A stretch of DNA of 51,464 nt from Micrococcales bacterium (GCA_009777345.1 WRMB01000024.1:1-51464); one strand, 5' to 3'; shown: positions 9,594-17,586, counted from the first letter of the stretch. Numbers and translations are program-made. The notes: a model not told the origin generated them from the sequence alone.

Positions 9594-9653
9594 GTCGTTC
9601 ATAGATCACAAACTCGTTCATCCGGATGAACGAGTTTGTGATCTATGAACGAC
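9594..9653. repeat. 60-bp perfect palindrome
   Basis: Bases 9594-9623 and 9624-9653 are exact reverse complements with no spacer: GTCGTTCATAGATCACAAAC and so on, centre CATCCGGATG. The right end (TGTGATCTATGAACGAC) recurs at 14964-14980 near the third membrane-gene paralogue. As RNA it would form a 28-pair hairpin. It lies just after the membrane fragment, but no T tract follows. Confidence 0.9.
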
Positions 9654-9661
9654 TCCATGGG

Positions 9662-9700
9662 TGTACGACGCCAGGGAGCTGCCGAGCCGCTCGACGGTCG
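9662..9700. repeat. Fragment of the aminotransferase 3' end (copy 1)
   Basis: GTACGACGCCAGGGAGCTGC and the following bases match 15987-16023, the 3' end of the aminotransferase gene, with few changes. The similarity stops just before the promoter of the first membrane-gene paralogue. Confidence 0.6.
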
Positions 9701-9744
9701 CGGAAGCGACCCGCCGCAATCGGGTCGAACGGTACGATGCGGGC

Positions 9745-10968
9745 ATGAACGAGAGTGGTTCTTCAGCGCCTCGGCCGGCAGTGCGGACGGAAGGGCGCTG
9801 GGACTCCAGGGATCGAGCACAAGCGGCGAGGAGGTTCGGCAGGGTTCGTCGGTTCGTGGGGACAGCCCTCGTCGTGGTAGCTGCGCTGTCCTTCCTGGTG
9901 AGCGTGACGCTGCCTCAGTCTTGGGGCTGGTCGCCGGTCTCGTCGGGGCTGGGCATAGGCCTGGCCGCCTTAATCGCACTGCCCGGCGCATGGCTGCTCG
10001 ACTCTGGGAGTAAGGCGGCATATGTCGCTGAGAGGGACGACCGCGCGGCCCGTCTGGCGAGGAAGTACGCACCGCTGCCGTGGGTGCTGCGGGTGGAGGG
10101 CGGATCCAGCTGCCGTCTGATGTCACCGTCGGTGGTGATCGGCAGCCGTCCGAAGAGCGACGATCCCGATGCCCAGTACGTGGATATCGCCGGCGGCCTG
10201 GGGCTGGAGACCTGGGCCCGTCTGGACCTGAAAGGCGACACCTGGTATGTCACCGATCTGAGCGGCTCGACCAGCGTGGTGGTTCCGACCCCCGACGGGA
10301 TTCCCGTCACGATCGCCCGCGACGCGCCCGCTCCGGTCTACGGCTACATCAAGATCGGTCACCTCACGCTCCGGGTGGAGTCCACCACAGACTCTACTTC
10401 CACCGGCCCGAGTCTGACGGATCCAGACTGGGGATCGTCGGCGTCGGTCGGCCCTCCAGACTTCTCCCAGTCCGACCGGTCCACGTCATCCTTTGGCCAG
10501 CCCACGTCGGCATCTGCCCTCCGGGCCCCGGAAGACCCTGCTGACCTTCGTAGGCGACGGAATTTCAGGATCCGGATTGCTGTCGCGGCGATCGTCCTGG
10601 TCGTGTTCATCGCGGTCGCATTCGTGCTGTAGTCGGGCCGCTGGGACCCTCACAAGTATTCAATCAGTCTCTCCGAGGTAACCGACACCGACTGGACTGC
10701 TATTGATGGGGTGGAGGTAGACGGCGACGGGAACTCGTTCCTCCTGTTGGACAACTCCCGGGGGCCCCAGGTGGTGAAAGTGACCCCAAAGGGATCGGCC
10801 TCCGTCGTCGTCGGCAATGGCATCGCAGACGTTCCGGTGCCCGGCCCAGCCGCGGCGAGCCCGCTGCAGAGCATCACCAGCCACGCTCTTGGTGCTGCCG
10901 GGAACCTCTACCTGATGCCTATAGTCACGTCGTGGTGATGATGACCCCTGACGGGATGCTTTCTGTGG
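9745..10968 (+). pseudogene. FHA-like/NHL membrane protein, decayed paralogue 1
   Basis: From ATG 9745 (TACGAT -10 six bases upstream, as in paralogue 2) it encodes two N-terminal membrane segments, the FHA-like domain and a third membrane helix. TAG at 10630-10632 falls exactly where the intact paralogue continues into its beta-propeller. The same frame then continues with recognisable propeller sequence (VDGVEVDGDGNSFLL, AAGNLYL) to TGA 10938, then a frameshifted scrap (VVVMMTPDG) to about 10968. Most of the propeller is missing. The 295-residue product up to the TAG could still be made as a propeller-less membrane protein. Confidence 0.8.
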
Positions 10969-11050
10969 GCCACAGTCGGTGAGTTGGCCGGTTGCCGTCA
11001 CACGCAGGCAGGGCGGCTCGGGCCAACGTCAGGGTGATCCTTGCCGCACC

Positions 11051-11081
11051 GTGCATGCAGTGCATGCGACGGTGTTAGCAT
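11051..11081 (+). promoter_or_regulatory. Promoter/operator of the toxin-antitoxin pair
   Basis: GTGCATGCAGTGCATGC (11051-11067) contains overlapping palindromes of TGCATGCA. It is followed by TAGCAT (11076-11081), a plausible -10 box. FitA-type antitoxins bind such sites to repress their own operon. The binding role is inferred from position. Confidence 0.55.
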
Positions 11082-11100
11082 CGACGGTGGAGGTGGTCGT

Positions 11101-11376
11101 ATGGCGAACATCATCACCGTCCGGAACCTCGACCCGGGCGTCAAGGCGCGTATCCAGGACCGGGCCCGGCGGCACGGACGCTCGATGGAGGCCGAGATCA
11201 GGGCGATCCTTGCGGCCGTGCCAGTCCAGGACCCGGCCGAGGAGCCGCACGACTTCGTGTGGGCTGTCGCGCGCTACCAGGAGAGCATCGTCGACCTCGA
11301 CAGTGATGTCGAGCTGGTCCGCCCGCCTGCTGAGCCAGCCCGCGGTGCGGACCTCTTCCAGGCAGCGCCGACGTGA
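11101..11376 (+). CDS. FitA/VapB-like antitoxin, ribbon-helix-helix
   Basis: A 91-residue protein. The first 42 residues (MANIITVRNLDPGVKARI, then RARRHGRSMEAEIRAIL) are a ribbon-helix-helix DNA-binding domain of the Arc/FitA type: beta strand IITVRNL, then two helices. The C-terminal half, rich in acidic residues and proline, should wrap around and inhibit the PIN toxin. GGAGG lies seven bases before ATG 11101. The stop overlaps the toxin start by four bases (GTGA), so the pair is translationally coupled. By analogy it represses its own promoter. Confidence 0.85.
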   Translation: MANIITVRNLDPGVKARIQDRARRHGRSMEAEIRAILAAVPVQDPAEEPHDFVWAVARYQESIVDLDSDVELVRPPAEPARGADLFQAAPT

Positions 11377-11804
11377 TCGTCCTGGACACGAACATCGTGT
11401 CGGTCTTCGCCCAGCCGCGAGACCGGTGGCCCGACCCGCTCGCGGCCTGGCTGGCCGACCAGCGACGCGGCAGTCTCTACCTGACGACGGTCACCCGGGC
11501 GGAGGTCGCCTACGGTGTCGCCGTCCTGCCCGACGGCAAGCGCAAGCACGACCTGGCCGCCCGGGTCGCCCGGCTGCTGGCCGATCTGGAGCCCTACACT
11601 CTGCCCTTCGACGTCGCCGCCGCCGATGCCTACGGTGACATCGCAGCCCGGCGCCGGGCCGCAGGGCGTCCGATCAGCACCGCCGATGCGCAGATCGCTG
11701 CCGTCGCCACGGTCCAGGACGCTACCGTCGCCACCCGCAACACCAAAGACTTCGACGGTCTCGGCCTCGTGCTGGTCAACCCCTACGGCTACCGGCCGTC
11801 GTAA
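11373..11804 (+). CDS. VapC/FitB-like PIN-domain toxin
   Basis: A 143-residue PIN-domain ribonuclease. The expected acidic residues are visible: Asp5 in MIVLDTN, Glu44 in TRAEVAYG, Asp105 in ISTADAQIAA and Asp126 in TRNTKDFDGL. These coordinate the Mg2+ or Mn2+ ions used to cleave RNA, usually tRNA or rRNA. Length and motif spacing are normal, so the toxin should be active and held in check by the antitoxin at 11101. The pair lies between two membrane-gene paralogues inside the repeat-rich island. Just after the stop begins a fragment of the aminotransferase 3' end. Confidence 0.9.
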   Translation: MIVLDTNIVSVFAQPRDRWPDPLAAWLADQRRGSLYLTTVTRAEVAYGVAVLPDGKRKHDLAARVARLLADLEPYTLPFDVAAADAYGDIAARRRAAGRPISTADAQIAAVATVQDATVATRNTKDFDGLGLVLVNPYGYRPS

Positions 11805-11875
11805 GCCAGCGGTCACTGCCGGTACGACCAGGGAGCTGCCGAACCGCTCGACGGCCTCATGCCTCGGGCAGTGAC
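11805..11875. repeat. Fragment of the aminotransferase 3' end (copy 2)
   Basis: CCAGCGGTCACTGCCGGTAC onwards matches 15969-16055 with small deletions. The match includes the aminotransferase stop codon and the repeat-side flank. It leads directly into the promoter of the intact membrane gene. Confidence 0.7.
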
Positions 11876-11922
11876 CTGGACGGGCCGGTCGGGCGAGGGG
11901 ACCCGCCAATCGGGTCGAACGG

Positions 11923-11937
11923 TACGATGCGGGCATG
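11923..11937 (+). promoter_or_regulatory. Leaderless promoter of the NHL membrane gene
   Basis: TACGAT (11923-11928) lies exactly six bases before ATG 11935, with no ribosome site between. This is the actinobacterial layout for a leaderless transcript starting at the A of ATG. The same TACGATGCGGGCATG block stands before paralogues 1 and 3. Confidence 0.6.
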
Positions 11938-14052
11938 AACGAGAGTGGCTCTCCGGCAAGGAGGGGCAGGGTTCGTCGGTTCGTCGGTATAGCCCTCGTC
12001 GTGGTAGCCGTGTTGTCCTGGCTGGTGTGCCTGACGCTGCCTCAGCTTAGGGGCTCGTCGTGGGTGGGCGGGGCGATAATTATGCAAATGGTGGGCATAA
12101 TCTTGGCCGGCTTACTCGGACTGCCCGGTCTGATGCTGTTCGACTCTGGGAGGACGGCGGCGTATGTCGCTGACAGGGACGGCCGCGCGGCCCGTCTGGC
12201 GAGGAAGTACGCACCGCTGCCATGGGTGCTGTGGGTGGAGGGCGCGACGCCGAACTGGCCGTCCAGCTGCCGTCTGATGTCACCATCGGTGGTGATCGGC
12301 AGCCGCCCGAAGAGCTACGATCCAGATGCCCAGTACGTGGATATCGACGACCCGGGCCTGGCACCGACCTGTGCCCGTCTGGACCTGAAAGGCGACACCT
12401 GGTATGTCACCGATCTGAGCAGCTCGACCAGCGTGGTGGTTCTGACCCCCGATGGGATTCCCGTTACGATCGCCCGCGACGCGCCCGCTCCGGTCTACGG
12501 CGACATCAAGATCGGTCGCCTCACGCTCCGGGTGGAGTCCACCACAGGCTCTACTTCCACTGGCCCGAGTCTGACGGATCCAGACTGGGGATCGTCGGCG
12601 TCGGTCGGCCCTCCAGACTTCTCCCAGTCCGACCAGTCCACGACCGGGTCATCCTTTGGCCACCACCCCACTGTCCTCCGTGCCCCGGAAGACCCTGCTG
12701 ACCTTCGTTCACTACGGATTACCATGATCCTGAGTGCCGTTATGGCGGTCGTCCTGGTCGGCTCCACCACGGTCGCATTCGTGCTCCTGTCGGGCCGCTG
12801 GCCTCCCCAGAAGAAGCCCGTCAGCCTCAAAGAATTCGCCATCGACCATACGAGGTTTTCGGTTGACGGCGTGGAGGTCGACGACGACGGAAACCTGTTC
12901 CTCATAAGCAGCAGGTGGTGGTCCGGCAGCCGCGATACGTCGTATGGCGCCCAAGTGGTGAAGGTGACCCCCGGTGGGTCAGCCTCCGTCTTTGCCGGTA
13001 CTGGTGCCATAGGATTCCCGGAGTCGGGTCCGGCCGTGGACAGCCAGTTGACCAGCATAGGCGGCCATGCGCTTGATGCTGCCGGGAACCTCTATCTGGT
13101 CGACTCGGCCAGCCGCGTCGTGGTGAAGGTGACTCCCGACGGGACGTTGTCGGTGGTTGCAGGGAACGGGGAAGAAGGAGACCCGGTGCCGGGCCTGGCC
13201 ACGGCCAGTCCGCTACGGAGCCCCAGTACCATCGTTTTCGATGCTGCCGGGAACCTCTATCTCGACGACCGCCTCTCTGACACCGACCGCTTCTATCTCG
13301 GCTACCCCGAGACCTCTGACACCGGTGTTGTGGTAATGGTGACTCCTGACGGGACGCTGTCGGTGGTTGCAGGAAACGGGGAGGAAGGAGACCCGGTGCC
13401 GGGCCTGGCCACGGCCAGCCCGCTGCGGGGCCGCGGAGAAACCTTCACCATGCCCCAAGTCTGCGGCGGCGGTGGCCTAGTCGTCGACTCCGACCATAAC
13501 CTGTACATCGTCGACACTGGAGCGGTGGGCGATACCAAAGAGCACATGAGGGCGGAGGACTATTTCTCGCGAGTGCTCAAAGTCACCGACGGAACGTTGT
13601 CTCTGGTTGCTGGCAACGGCGAAAATGGCAGTGTGCTTCCTGGGCCCGCTGGCGAGAGTCCGCTGGGCTATGTCAGTAGTCTGGAGATCGACCGCGCCGG
13701 GAATCTGTATTTTGGGCTCGGCCGCCGAGACCTCGGGAGAGTGAGCCCGGACCAGACTCTCTCCGTCTTTGCTGCGGACGAGGACCTGTCCGGGGGGTGC
13801 ATGGGCGTGGACTCTGCTGGAAATATCTACGGCCTCTCTGAGCGCGGCCGGGATATGGTGGTGGTTGCACCGGACGGGACTGTCTCCGTCACGAACTACA
13901 GCGACCATGTCGATTACAATTTCGACGGGACCCGTCTGGTCGTGGGACCCGACGGCAGTGTCTACATCTTTTCTCTCTTTGACGGCGGGTTGAAGGCAAC
14001 TCCCAACAAGGCTGGTGACGGTTGGAGCTTCTCGACCGTGGTCTACCGGTAA
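11935..14052 (+). CDS. Membrane protein with FHA-like domain and NHL beta-propeller
   Basis: A 705-residue protein, the only intact member of three paralogues here. The order is: Arg-rich N-terminus, membrane helices at about 16-36 and 47-69, an FHA-like domain at about 100-201 (VVIGSRPKS, CARLDLKGDTWYVTDL, IKIGRLTLRV), a Ser/Thr/Pro-rich linker, a third helix at about 261-285, then an NHL/SMP-30-like propeller. The propeller shows seven xxxDxxGNLYL motifs, at about 311, 363, 405, 485, 545, 592 and 639. By positive-inside reasoning the FHA-like part is cytoplasmic and the propeller extracellular, like a sensor. The usual phosphothreonine-contact residues (GR, SxxH, N) are not conserved. Function unknown. 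Confidence 0.75.
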   Translation: MNESGSPARRGRVRRFVGIALVVVAVLSWLVCLTLPQLRGSSWVGGAIIMQMVGIILAGLLGLPGLMLFDSGRTAAYVADRDGRAARLARKYAPLPWVLWVEGATPNWPSSCRLMSPSVVIGSRPKSYDPDAQYVDIDDPGLAPTCARLDLKGDTWYVTDLSSSTSVVVLTPDGIPVTIARDAPAPVYGDIKIGRLTLRVESTTGSTSTGPSLTDPDWGSSASVGPPDFSQSDQSTTGSSFGHHPTVLRAPEDPADLRSLRITMILSAVMAVVLVGSTTVAFVLLSGRWPPQKKPVSLKEFAIDHTRFSVDGVEVDDDGNLFLISSRWWSGSRDTSYGAQVVKVTPGGSASVFAGTGAIGFPESGPAVDSQLTSIGGHALDAAGNLYLVDSASRVVVKVTPDGTLSVVAGNGEEGDPVPGLATASPLRSPSTIVFDAAGNLYLDDRLSDTDRFYLGYPETSDTGVVVMVTPDGTLSVVAGNGEEGDPVPGLATASPLRGRGETFTMPQVCGGGGLVVDSDHNLYIVDTGAVGDTKEHMRAEDYFSRVLKVTDGTLSLVAGNGENGSVLPGPAGESPLGYVSSLEIDRAGNLYFGLGRRDLGRVSPDQTLSVFAADEDLSGGCMGVDSAGNIYGLSERGRDMVVVAPDGTVSVTNYSDHVDYNFDGTRLVVGPDGSVYIFSLFDGGLKATPNKAGDGWSFSTVVYR
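13119..13426 (+). repeat. Internal DNA duplication within the propeller
   Basis: About 95 bases at 13119-13216 recur at 13329-13426, exactly 210 bases (70 codons) later, with only a few changes. Both encode VVVxVTPDGTLSVVAGNGEE and the following DPVPGLATASPLR. This points to recent duplication or gene conversion of propeller blades. Confidence 0.75.
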
Positions 14053-14111
14053 TGCTGACCGTGGTTCTCGACCGTCGCTTACTGAACCCTGGCGTTCCTT
14101 CTCGCTGTTCC

Positions 14112-14173
14112 GTGCGACATTTCCACGCCGGAACGACAGTTCAAAGTGTCGTTCGCGCGTGAAAGTGTCGCAC
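14112..14173. repeat. 62-bp palindromic repeat, copy D
   Basis: GTGCGACATTTCCACGCC to GTGAAAGTGTCGCAC, with centre GTTCAAAG. It lies between the convergent ends of the intact membrane gene and the unknown gene at 14192. The flanks on the right match copy B. Confidence 0.9.
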
Positions 14174-14191
14174 TGGCCTGGGTGCCGCGGC

Positions 14192-14851
14192 TTACCTTTC
14201 GTCGACGAGCTGGTTGGCCAGCTCGGACAGCACGGTGCGGGGTGGGGCGAGGTGTCGCTTCGTCGTGAATCCTTCGGCGAGGCATTCCAGGGTCTGGTCG
14301 TGGAAGCAGAGCACGTAGTGGTTCAGGCGGTCGTGCCATCCACCACGGTGCTGGGGGTGGACGGAGTTGACCTGTTCTTCGGCGGTGATCCAGCGTGAGT
14401 TGACGACGCGATGGGCGGAGTACACCTGAAGGCCTTTTCCGGCGAGAGGGTGACCTTCTAGGGCCTCGTCGTTGGGGCCGCCGAACTTGATGGCGTGCAC
14501 GAGCCGGAACGTTACCGTCCCGAGCAGTGCCGGCTCGGGCGAACCAGGCTGGACGACCCGCGTCCAGGTACCGTCCCAGTCAGGGTCCGGGTCGTGCAGG
14601 TAGAACAGGACGTATGCCTTGCGACCGCTGGCGAGTACATGAGGCACCGGGGCACCGGTGGACCAGGCCATCCCCAGGTCGAGCGGGACGGCGTACTCGT
14701 CACCGGTGGTCTCGGCCAGCTCGCGCTCGGCCGTCAGCACCTCCTGCTGGGCGGAGCGGAACTCGTTCCAGTCGATCGGTTCGGTCCGCGCCGCCGAAGC
14801 AAGGCTCGTGAGCCTTGCCTGCGCTTCTTGCAGTCGCTCAGTTGGGGACAT
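14192..14851 (-). CDS. Unknown protein, full-length paralogue
   Basis: A 219-residue soluble protein from ATG 14851, with a GGAGGG site about eight bases upstream. Residues 1-46 form a charged helical hairpin (RLQEAQARLTSLASAARTEP, then AQQEVLTAERELAE). The rest is a mixed domain with notable motifs STGAPVPHVLASGRKAYVLF, YLHDPDPDWDGTWTRVV, VHPQHRGGW and LNHYVLCFHDQTLECLAEGF. Proteins with the same VHPQHR and FHD-x-x-x-EC pattern are, as I recall, common uncharacterised genes in actinobacteria. There is no signal peptide or membrane segment. A 57-residue deletion derivative is at 9079-9252. Both are flanked by the 62-bp repeats. Confidence 0.75.
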   Translation of the reverse strand: MSPTERLQEAQARLTSLASAARTEPIDWNEFRSAQQEVLTAERELAETTGDEYAVPLDLGMAWSTGAPVPHVLASGRKAYVLFYLHDPDPDWDGTWTRVVQPGSPEPALLGTVTFRLVHAIKFGGPNDEALEGHPLAGKGLQVYSAHRVVNSRWITAEEQVNSVHPQHRGGWHDRLNHYVLCFHDQTLECLAEGFTTKRHLAPPRTVLSELANQLVDER

Positions 14852-14890
14852 CACCGCTCCCTCCGTCGTCGCTCGGGCGGTCCCGTTCGT

Positions 14891-14952
14891 GTGCGACACT
14901 ATCACGCCAAAGCGACACTTTGAACTGTCGTTCTGGCATGAAAGTGTCGCAC
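14891..14952. repeat. 62-bp palindromic repeat, copy E
   Basis: GTGCGACACTATCACGCC to CATGAAAGTGTCGCAC, centre CTTTGAAC. It lies upstream of the unknown gene's start. Its left flank is identical to that of half copy C. Confidence 0.9.
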
Positions 14953-14963
14953 AGGCGAGGTGA

Positions 14964-14980
14964 TGTGATCTATGAACGAC
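14964..14980. repeat. Remnant of the 60-bp palindrome
   Basis: TGTGATCTATGAACGAC is identical to the right end (9637-9653) of the perfect palindrome. The rest of the palindrome is absent here. Confidence 0.7.
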
Positions 14981-15084
14981 GAGGGTCCGTTGGCCGCTGT
15001 GCTGGCCACGGTGGGCTGCAGTGGGTAGGCTGGCCAATGTGGTGGCCGTTCTGTCGTTGGAGGTTCGAATGGTACGATGCGGGC

Positions 15085-15907
15085 ATGAGCGAGAGTGGTT
15101 CTCCGGCGAGGAGGGTCGGCAGGGTCCGTCGGTTCGTCGGGATAGTCCTCGGCGTGGTAGTTGTGCTGTCCTTCCTGGTGTGCCTGGCGCTGCCTCATTG
15201 GGGCTGGTCGCCGACGGGCTCGTCGATGGTGGGCATAATCCTGGTCGGCTTAATCGGACTGCCCGGCCTGCTGCTGTTCGACTCTGGGAGGAAGGCGGCA
15301 TATGTTGCTGACAGGGACGACCGCGCGGCCCGTCTGGCGAGGAAGTACGCACCGCTGCCGTGGGTGCTGCGGGTGGAGGGTGGGTCCAGCTGCCGTCTGA
15401 TGTCACCGTCGGTGGTGATCGGCAGCCGCCCGAAGAGCGACGATCCAGATGCCCAGTACGTGGATATCGACGACCCGGGCCTGGCACCGACCTGTGCCCG
15501 TCTGGACCTGAAAGGCGACACCTGGTATGTCACCGATCTGAGACCGGCGAGCAGCAGCTCGACCAGCGGTGTGGTGGTCCCGACCCCCGACGGGATTCCC
15601 GTCACGATCGCCCGCGACGCGCCCGCTCCGGTCTACGGCGACATCAAGATCGGTCGCCTCACGCTCCGGGTGGAGTCCACCACAGGCTCCACTTCCACTG
15701 GCCCGAGTCTGACGGATCCAGACTGGGGATCGTCGGCGTCGGTCGGCCCTCCAGACTTCTCCCAGTCCGACCAGTCCACGACCGGGTCATCCTTTGGACC
15801 TCTACCTCGCCGTGACCACGATCTTCTCGGGCGACACGGTGCTGAAGGTGACCCAGAACGAGGCTGACGGTACCTGGGACTTCCTAGTCGTTGCGCACGG
15901 AGAATGA
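15085..15907 (+). pseudogene. FHA-like/NHL membrane protein, decayed paralogue 3
   Basis: ATG 15085, with the same TACGATGCGGGC upstream block, encodes the two N-terminal helices and the FHA-like domain, close to paralogues 1 and 2. At about 15796, after SDQSTTGSSFG, the sequence jumps to the extreme C-terminus of a propeller in another frame (LYLAVTTIFSGDTVLKVT, ending VVAHGE at TGA 15907). The third helix and most blades are deleted. Read in the first frame it ends with 22 unrelated residues at 15867. A deletion between a linker site and a last-blade GNLYL codon run explains this. Confidence 0.8.
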
Positions 15908-15910
15908 ACT

Positions 15911-15961
15911 GTGCGACACTTCCGCGCCTCGAACTGTCGTTCTGGCGTGGAAGTGTCGCAC
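15911..15961. repeat. 62-bp palindromic repeat, copy F (shortened)
   Basis: Same ends (GTGCGACACTTCC to GGAAGTGTCGCAC), but 11 bases are missing from the left half, leaving 51 bases. It separates paralogue 3 from the 3' end of the aminotransferase gene. Confidence 0.9.
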
Positions 15962-15978
15962 CAGCCAGCAGCCAGCGG

Positions 15979-17424
15979 TCACTGCCGGTACGACGCCAGG
16001 AAGTTGCCGAGCCGCTCGACGGCTTCGTGCATGACGCGGGCCTCGGGCAGGGTGACCAGGCGCAGGTGGTCCGGATGCGGCCAGTTGAAGCCGGTGCCGG
16101 GGACCAGCAGGATGTGCTCGGCCACCAGCAGGTCGTAGACCAGCCGGGAGTCGTCGTGGATCTGGTGGACCGCGGGGTCCAGGCGGGGGAACAGGTACAG
16201 CGCGCCGCAGGCCCGCTGACAGCTGACCCCAGGGATGGTGTTGAGGCCCTCCCAGGCGACCCGCATCTGCTCGTACAGCCGCCCGCCCGGGGCGACCAGC
16301 CCGTCGATGGTCTGCACCCCGGCCAGCGCGGCCTGCACCGCGTGCTGGGCTGGCACGTTCGGGCACAGCCGGGTGGAGGCCAGCAGGTGGATGCCCTCCA
16401 GGAAGCCCCGGGCGTGGTCCTGCGGTCCGGTGACGACCAGCCAGCCGGAGCGGTAGCCGCACACCCGGTACGACTTGGACAGGCCGTTGAAGGTCAGGAC
16501 CAGCTGGTCGGGCGCCACCGTGGCGGTCGGGGTGTGCTGGGCGCCGTCGTACAGGATGCGGTCGTAGACCTCGTCGGACAGCAGCAGCAGCCCATGATCG
16601 GCCGCGATCCGAGCCATGGCCCGCACCGTCTGCGCGCTGTACACCGCCCCGGTCGGGTTGTTCGGGTTAATGATGACCAGGGCCTTGGTGCGCGGCGTGA
16701 CCAACGACTCCAGCAGCTCCAGGTCAGGTTCCCAGCCCGCGGCCTCATCGCACCGGTAGTGCACCGGGGTGCCCCCGGCCAGGCTGGTCATAGCGGTCCA
16801 CAGCGGGTAGTCCGGGCTGGGGATCAGCACCTCGTCGCCCTCGTCGAGCAGGGCCTGCAGGACCATGGTGATCAGCTCGGACACCCCGTTGCCCAAGAAC
16901 ACGTCGTCCACGTCGAACCGGGGGAACCCGGGGGTCGTCTCGTACCGGGTGACCACGGCCCGCCGGGCGGGCAGGATGCCCCGGGAGTCGGAGTAGCCGT
17001 GGGCGTGCGGGATCGACGCGATCATGTCGCCGACGATCTGGTACGGCGCCTCGAAGTCGAACTCGGCCGGGTTCCCGGTGTTCAGCCACAGGACCTTCTT
17101 GCCCTCGGCCTCCAGGCGGGTCGCCTCCGTGACCGCCTTGCCCCGGATCTCGTAGAGGACGTTCTGCAGCTTCGACGACTGGTCGAGCCGGCGCATGGAC
17201 GTACCGTCCCAGGGACGGGCGAGGCTCACCGGCCCGGCCGCAGCCGGGTCGACCTCGCGGCGAGCCCGGAACGCGGCCGCCCGGGTGTGCCCCGGGTCGT
17301 CGCAGTAGGCCGGTGGACGCCCCCGACCGTCGCCCTCCTCGGCCGGTCTGGTACACCCCGGGAAGCGGCACCCCCGGGCCGTCGCGCCGCCGTCCAGCGT
17401 TTCGTTTTCGTTCTGTTCCGTCAC
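15979..17424 (-). CDS. AlaA/AspC-like aminotransferase with N-terminal Cys/His domain
   Basis: A 481-residue PLP-dependent class I aminotransferase. From about residue 77 it follows the alanine/aspartate aminotransferase pattern (RLDQSSKLQNVLYEIRG, LNTGNPAEFDFEAP, INPNNPTGAVYS, LSDEVYDRILYD). The PLP lysine is in FNGLSKSYR, at about residue 316. The reaction should be amino transfer between alanine or a similar amino acid and 2-oxoglutarate. The N-terminal 76 residues are unusual: a CxxxxC-x16-CxxxxH motif looks like a zinc site. GTG 17424 is supported by a TACGAT -10 box six bases upstream and by the absence of a good ribosome site at the internal ATG 17196, the usual family start. Confidence 0.85.
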   Translation of the reverse strand: MTEQNENETLDGGATARGCRFPGCTRPAEEGDGRGRPPAYCDDPGHTRAAAFRARREVDPAAAGPVSLARPWDGTSMRRLDQSSKLQNVLYEIRGKAVTEATRLEAEGKKVLWLNTGNPAEFDFEAPYQIVGDMIASIPHAHGYSDSRGILPARRAVVTRYETTPGFPRFDVDDVFLGNGVSELITMVLQALLDEGDEVLIPSPDYPLWTAMTSLAGGTPVHYRCDEAAGWEPDLELLESLVTPRTKALVIINPNNPTGAVYSAQTVRAMARIAADHGLLLLSDEVYDRILYDGAQHTPTATVAPDQLVLTFNGLSKSYRVCGYRSGWLVVTGPQDHARGFLEGIHLLASTRLCPNVPAQHAVQAALAGVQTIDGLVAPGGRLYEQMRVAWEGLNTIPGVSCQRACGALYLFPRLDPAVHQIHDDSRLVYDLLVAEHILLVPGTGFNWPHPDHLRLVTLPEARVMHEAVERLGNFLASYRQ

Positions 17425-17436
17425 GGCGTCATCGTA
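17425..17436 (-). promoter_or_regulatory. Leaderless promoter of the aminotransferase
   Basis: On the minus strand TACGAT (17436-17431) is followed by six bases and the GTG start. This supports transcription beginning at the start codon and hence the long N-terminal form. Confidence 0.6.
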
Positions 17437-17586
17437 TCGGACGATGCGGAACGAAACGAGTCGTCTTCGGCCGTCCGGGTGATCCCCGGCCGGACGGCCC
17501 CCGCGGAAGGTTTCGGCGGGACCGGTGCCGTCGGGTTCAGGTTGGCCGCGACCCGGTCGATGGGTGAGGGAGGACGAAGGAGGAGC

